From Bordetella parapertussis (lineage in GTDB: Bacteria; Pseudomonadota; Gammaproteobacteria; Burkholderiales; SG8-39): a stretch of 7,765 nt of DNA. The notes under the pieces are model-generated. The model did no database searches. It was given only the letters and a program-made list of their open reading frames with translations, and was not told the origin of the DNA. This document shows positions 6,339 through 7,765 of the stretch, piece by piece. Position numbers and translations under genes: made by a program. The DNA is taken from assembly GCA_945906975.1 (NCBI GenBank), contig CAMDRY010000141.1, positions 1 through 7,765 of the forward strand, read 5' to 3'. Every line of letters starts with the position of its first letter. Within the stretch, counting starts at the first letter, position 1.

Positions 6339-6510
6339 CTAGGGCAGTTTTTTAAGGACTTCGCGAGTATCTAACATGCGCTCGATATCGCGGCGCTCGG
6401 CCACGAGCGGCGGCGCGATTGCCAGGGTGTCGCCGCTTCCTGATAATGTCGGCACGGGGAACCAACGCCGGGGGTTCCCCTGCCCCTTGAAAAATTCCAG
6501 CCGCCAGAGC
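6339..6510 (-). pseudogene. C-terminal remnant of a class III aminotransferase, frameshifted
   Basis: The minus strand reads GDTLAIAPPLVAERRDIERM, then LDTREVLKKLP and a TAG at 6341-6339. This is the characteristic tail of PLP-dependent class III (omega-type) aminotransferases, whose C-terminus has GD-x-(L/I)-(A/x)-(I/L)-(A/S)-PPL and an (I)REVL helix. The DTREVL segment appears to lack one residue of the usual DTIREVL. Upstream, the neighbouring frame continues better, with VPRADIIRK matching the segment that normally comes just before GDT, so a one-base deletion near 6435-6445 is likely. Further upstream the match fades and nothing like the PLP-lysine region is found; the whole gene would need about 1.3 kb. 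No promoter or start remains. The left boundary given is approximate. The remnant suggests the operon once included transamination of an amine substrate or product. Confidence 0.6.
6456..6480. repeat. Perfect 8-bp inverted repeat
   Basis: GGGGAACC (6456-6463) and GGTTCCCC (6473-6480) form a perfect stem around a nine-base loop inside the aminotransferase remnant. No T-run follows on either strand, so it is not an ordinary terminator. Its origin is unclear. Confidence 0.5.
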
Positions 6511-6519
6511 CAGCGACCC

Positions 6520-6760
6520 GCCCGCGCACAGCACACTGCAATAGTCCCTGTGCCCCAAGGCTCCTCCGGTGTTAGTGATGACCAGATCAATGCTGACGAT
6601 GAAATTTTCGCGGGACCGAGTGGCACGCGCACCAGGCAAATGATCTCACCTCACACCGATTGGAAGTAGAGTAACTGAATATTTCCAAACTCGCTTAGCA
6701 TGCCCTCGACCAGCGTTAAACGCCGAGCGGTGCCGCTGAACCGTTCTCTGGCGGCAGCTG
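6520..6760. other. Stretch without a supportable gene
   Basis: Beyond the aminotransferase tail, open minus-strand frames continue to about 6639, but their sequence is not recognisable. From 6640 to 6760 neither strand shows a protein-like frame. A GC-poor patch at about 6660-6690 differs from the flanks. Together with the possible IS end on its right, this could be eroded insertion-sequence DNA. Confidence 0.35.
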
Positions 6761-6778
6761 GATTTGTTCAACAACGCC
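6761..6778. mobile_element. Possible terminal inverted repeat of an IS5/IS903-type element
   Basis: GATTTGTTCAACAACGCC reads on the other strand as GGCGTTGTTGAACAAATC. From memory this matches the IS903-type terminus GGCTTTGTTGAATAAATC at 16 of 18 positions. In that orientation the element would lie to the left and end at 6778. Recognisable LivK homology begins about 30 bases to the right, so an insertion here could explain the missing front of that gene. No transposase frame or second terminus was found, so at most a solo end remains. Confidence 0.35.
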
Positions 6779-6793
6779 CTGCAAGAAGAGGAA

Positions 6794-7498
6794 ATGAAAA
6801 TTTCTGTTCAGGGATTCAAGGGCGTGTTTCGCGTCTTGGGGTGCGATGACCGGCAAGGTCCCGCGATCGGCCGCTACCTTGCGGCAAACAACAGACCCAG
6901 GCTGGTGGCCCTCATCGATGACGCCACCGCCGGCCCGCTTCTGAAGCAGGCGCGCGAACTCAATATCAGGTCGGTGTTCGCCTTCGGCGACGGCGGCTGC
7001 TCGGACAAAATGGTGGAACTGCCTGGCGTGGCGGCGGAGGGAATGATCTGCTCTCAGGCGGGATTGCCGCTGGCATCCGTGTCGAAAAAGTTTCTCGATG
7101 CGTAAAGCGCGCGCTTCAAGATCGATTCCAACCTTTACTCCCCGATTACTTATGACGCGATGCAGATACTGATCTGAGCCATCAAACAGGCAAATTCGGC
7201 CGACCCGGCCAAGTACCTCCCGGTGTTGCAGAAAATGGAGTTCAACGGGGCCACCGGACACACTGCCTTTGACGACAAAGGCGACCGCAAAGATGCCGAG
7301 ATGTCGATCTTCCGCGTCACCGAAGGCAAGCTGATTCCCATTGCCATCATCAAGAAAGGGCAGACGCTTGCTTACGCCGACTTTCTGTCGCAGGCCAATC
7401 CGGCCGCGACGCCAGGGGCGAACGATACGAACAATTCTGGCGGGCCAGCGAAGGCTCAGACGGCGCCCGCCCCGTCTCCAGCGGGAACCTCGAAGTAA
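6794..7498 (+). pseudogene. LivK-type branched-chain amino-acid ABC receptor, broken
   Basis: One frame runs through the whole stretch and matches the C-terminal half of Burkholderiales LivK-like periplasmic receptors: QGFKGVFRVLGCDDRQGPAI, then PLLKQARELNI, FAFGDGGCSDKMVEL, AEGMICSQAGLPL, KKFLDA and, near the end, FDDKGDRKDAEMSIF. It is broken in four ways. The first roughly 140 residues, including any signal peptide, are absent. About 55-60 residues appear to be missing between DDATA and GPLLKQ (junction near 6920-6931). A TAA at 7103-7105 interrupts FLDA-x-x-ARFK, where relatives have Tyr. A TGA at 7175-7177 interrupts the helix after QILI. Translation resumes in the same frame after each stop, so the stops are point changes. 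The tail ends in a Pro/Ala-rich stretch not usual for the family. An AGAGGAA before the ATG at 6794 gives a chance start; no functional receptor can result. Confidence 0.85.
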
Positions 7499-7551
7499 GG
7501 TCAGTGCTGCAATGACCTTACAAGGCATCTCGACGCCGCGACGCCCTGGAA

Positions 7552-7765
7552 CTACTGATTGAAGCTCGGCAACCCAAGTTGCAGGATATGGGAAAGCTCT
7601 TTCGCAGCGAGCGGGCCAGTTTCTCCCGGCTCGGTGCAGAGGGTGGTGTGCTTGAGATAAGCCGTGCCTCCGGACTCCCCTGCTCCGGATAGAACGAAAT
7701 ACAAACTGTTGCCTTCCAATGCAAGCGAGGCGCCGGCCTCGACTCGGTACTCCAGAAGCCTGGTT
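7552..7765 (-). CDS. Probable cupin-domain protein, C-terminal end (5' partial)
   Basis: The minus strand is open from the right edge to a TAG at 7554-7552, giving 70 residues without a start inside the window. The segment RVEAGASLALEGNSLYFVLS, followed by GAGESGG, has the pattern of a cupin beta-barrel: the second conserved motif, with its G-x-x-x-Y-x-V-L-S-G-x-G strand. The following EPGE and the closing ELSHILQLGLPSF resemble the C-terminal ends of small cupins found next to aromatic-degradation genes. The metal-binding histidines of a first cupin motif would lie outside the window. The gene converges with the broken LivK gene, with 53 bases between them. Function and substrate are unknown; the coding status is supported by an uninterrupted, protein-like frame to the window edge. 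Confidence 0.6.
   Translation of the reverse strand, partial: TRLLEYRVEAGASLALEGNSLYFVLSGAGESGGTAYLKHTTLCTEPGETGPLAAKELSHILQLGLPSFNQ

Noticed and set aside
7103..7177. Stop codon readthrough or selenocysteine in the LivK gene
   Set aside because: One stop is TAA and the other TGA, no family member is known to use recoding here, and the gene is also truncated and internally deleted.
6716..7528. Long minus-strand open frame (270 codons)
   Set aside because: It is antisense to the broken LivK gene, whose motifs are clear on the plus strand. The minus product has no recognisable motifs and is Arg/Gly-rich, as GC-rich antisense frames are.
1..7765. CRISPR array, tRNA or rRNA genes
   Set aside because: No regularly spaced repeats and no cloverleaf or rRNA-like sequence were seen on either strand.

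Overview
The window is GC-rich proteobacterial DNA, most likely from a betaproteobacterium of the Burkholderiales (Alcaligenaceae or Comamonadaceae type). The reasons are a stand-alone TctC/Bug-type solute receptor, a remnant of a LivK-type amino-acid receptor, and dense, overlapping catabolic genes for ring hydroxylation and acyl-CoA chemistry. The family calls rest on motif recognition by eye; no database search was made.

Layout. At 2-2288 (+) lies a tightly coupled module: the C-terminal half of a Rieske ring-hydroxylating oxygenase, a small zinc-ribbon/OB-fold (DUF35) protein and a thiolase-fold enzyme. At about 2289-2846 is a scar without a convincing gene. It holds short decayed open stretches on the minus strand and, at its right edge, an imperfect repeat pair that resembles the end of an IS21-type element. 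Directly after it (2847-3260, +) is the C-terminal half of an isochorismatase-family hydrolase that has lost its N-terminal half. At 3365-6319 (-) is an intact three-gene operon, transcribed in the order TctC/Bug receptor, Asp/Glu-racemase-fold enzyme (arylmalonate decarboxylase/maleate isomerase-like), FAD-dependent hydroxylase. Immediately upstream of it (6339 to about 6510, -) is a frameshifted tail of a class III aminotransferase. At 6761-6778 is a sequence like an IS5/IS903-type terminal inverted repeat, followed by a broken LivK-type receptor gene (about 6794-7498, +) with a missing front, an apparent internal deletion and two in-frame stops. The right edge (7552-7765, -) carries the C-terminal end of a gene that looks like a cupin.

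Function. The intact genes fit uptake and oxidative breakdown of a small, probably aromatic or heteroaromatic carboxylate: the Bug receptor captures the substrate, the flavin and Rieske enzymes hydroxylate, and the thiolase/DUF35 pair and racemase-fold enzyme act on later acids or CoA esters. No regulator, Rieske reductase or TctA/TctB membrane partner is visible. Two enzymes lack the catalytic cysteine of their superfamilies: the thiolase-fold protein has Met there, and the racemase-fold protein has neither cysteine. These are the most interesting points. Around the operons, four or more decayed genes and two possible IS ends suggest a catabolic island that was built and then eroded by mobile elements.
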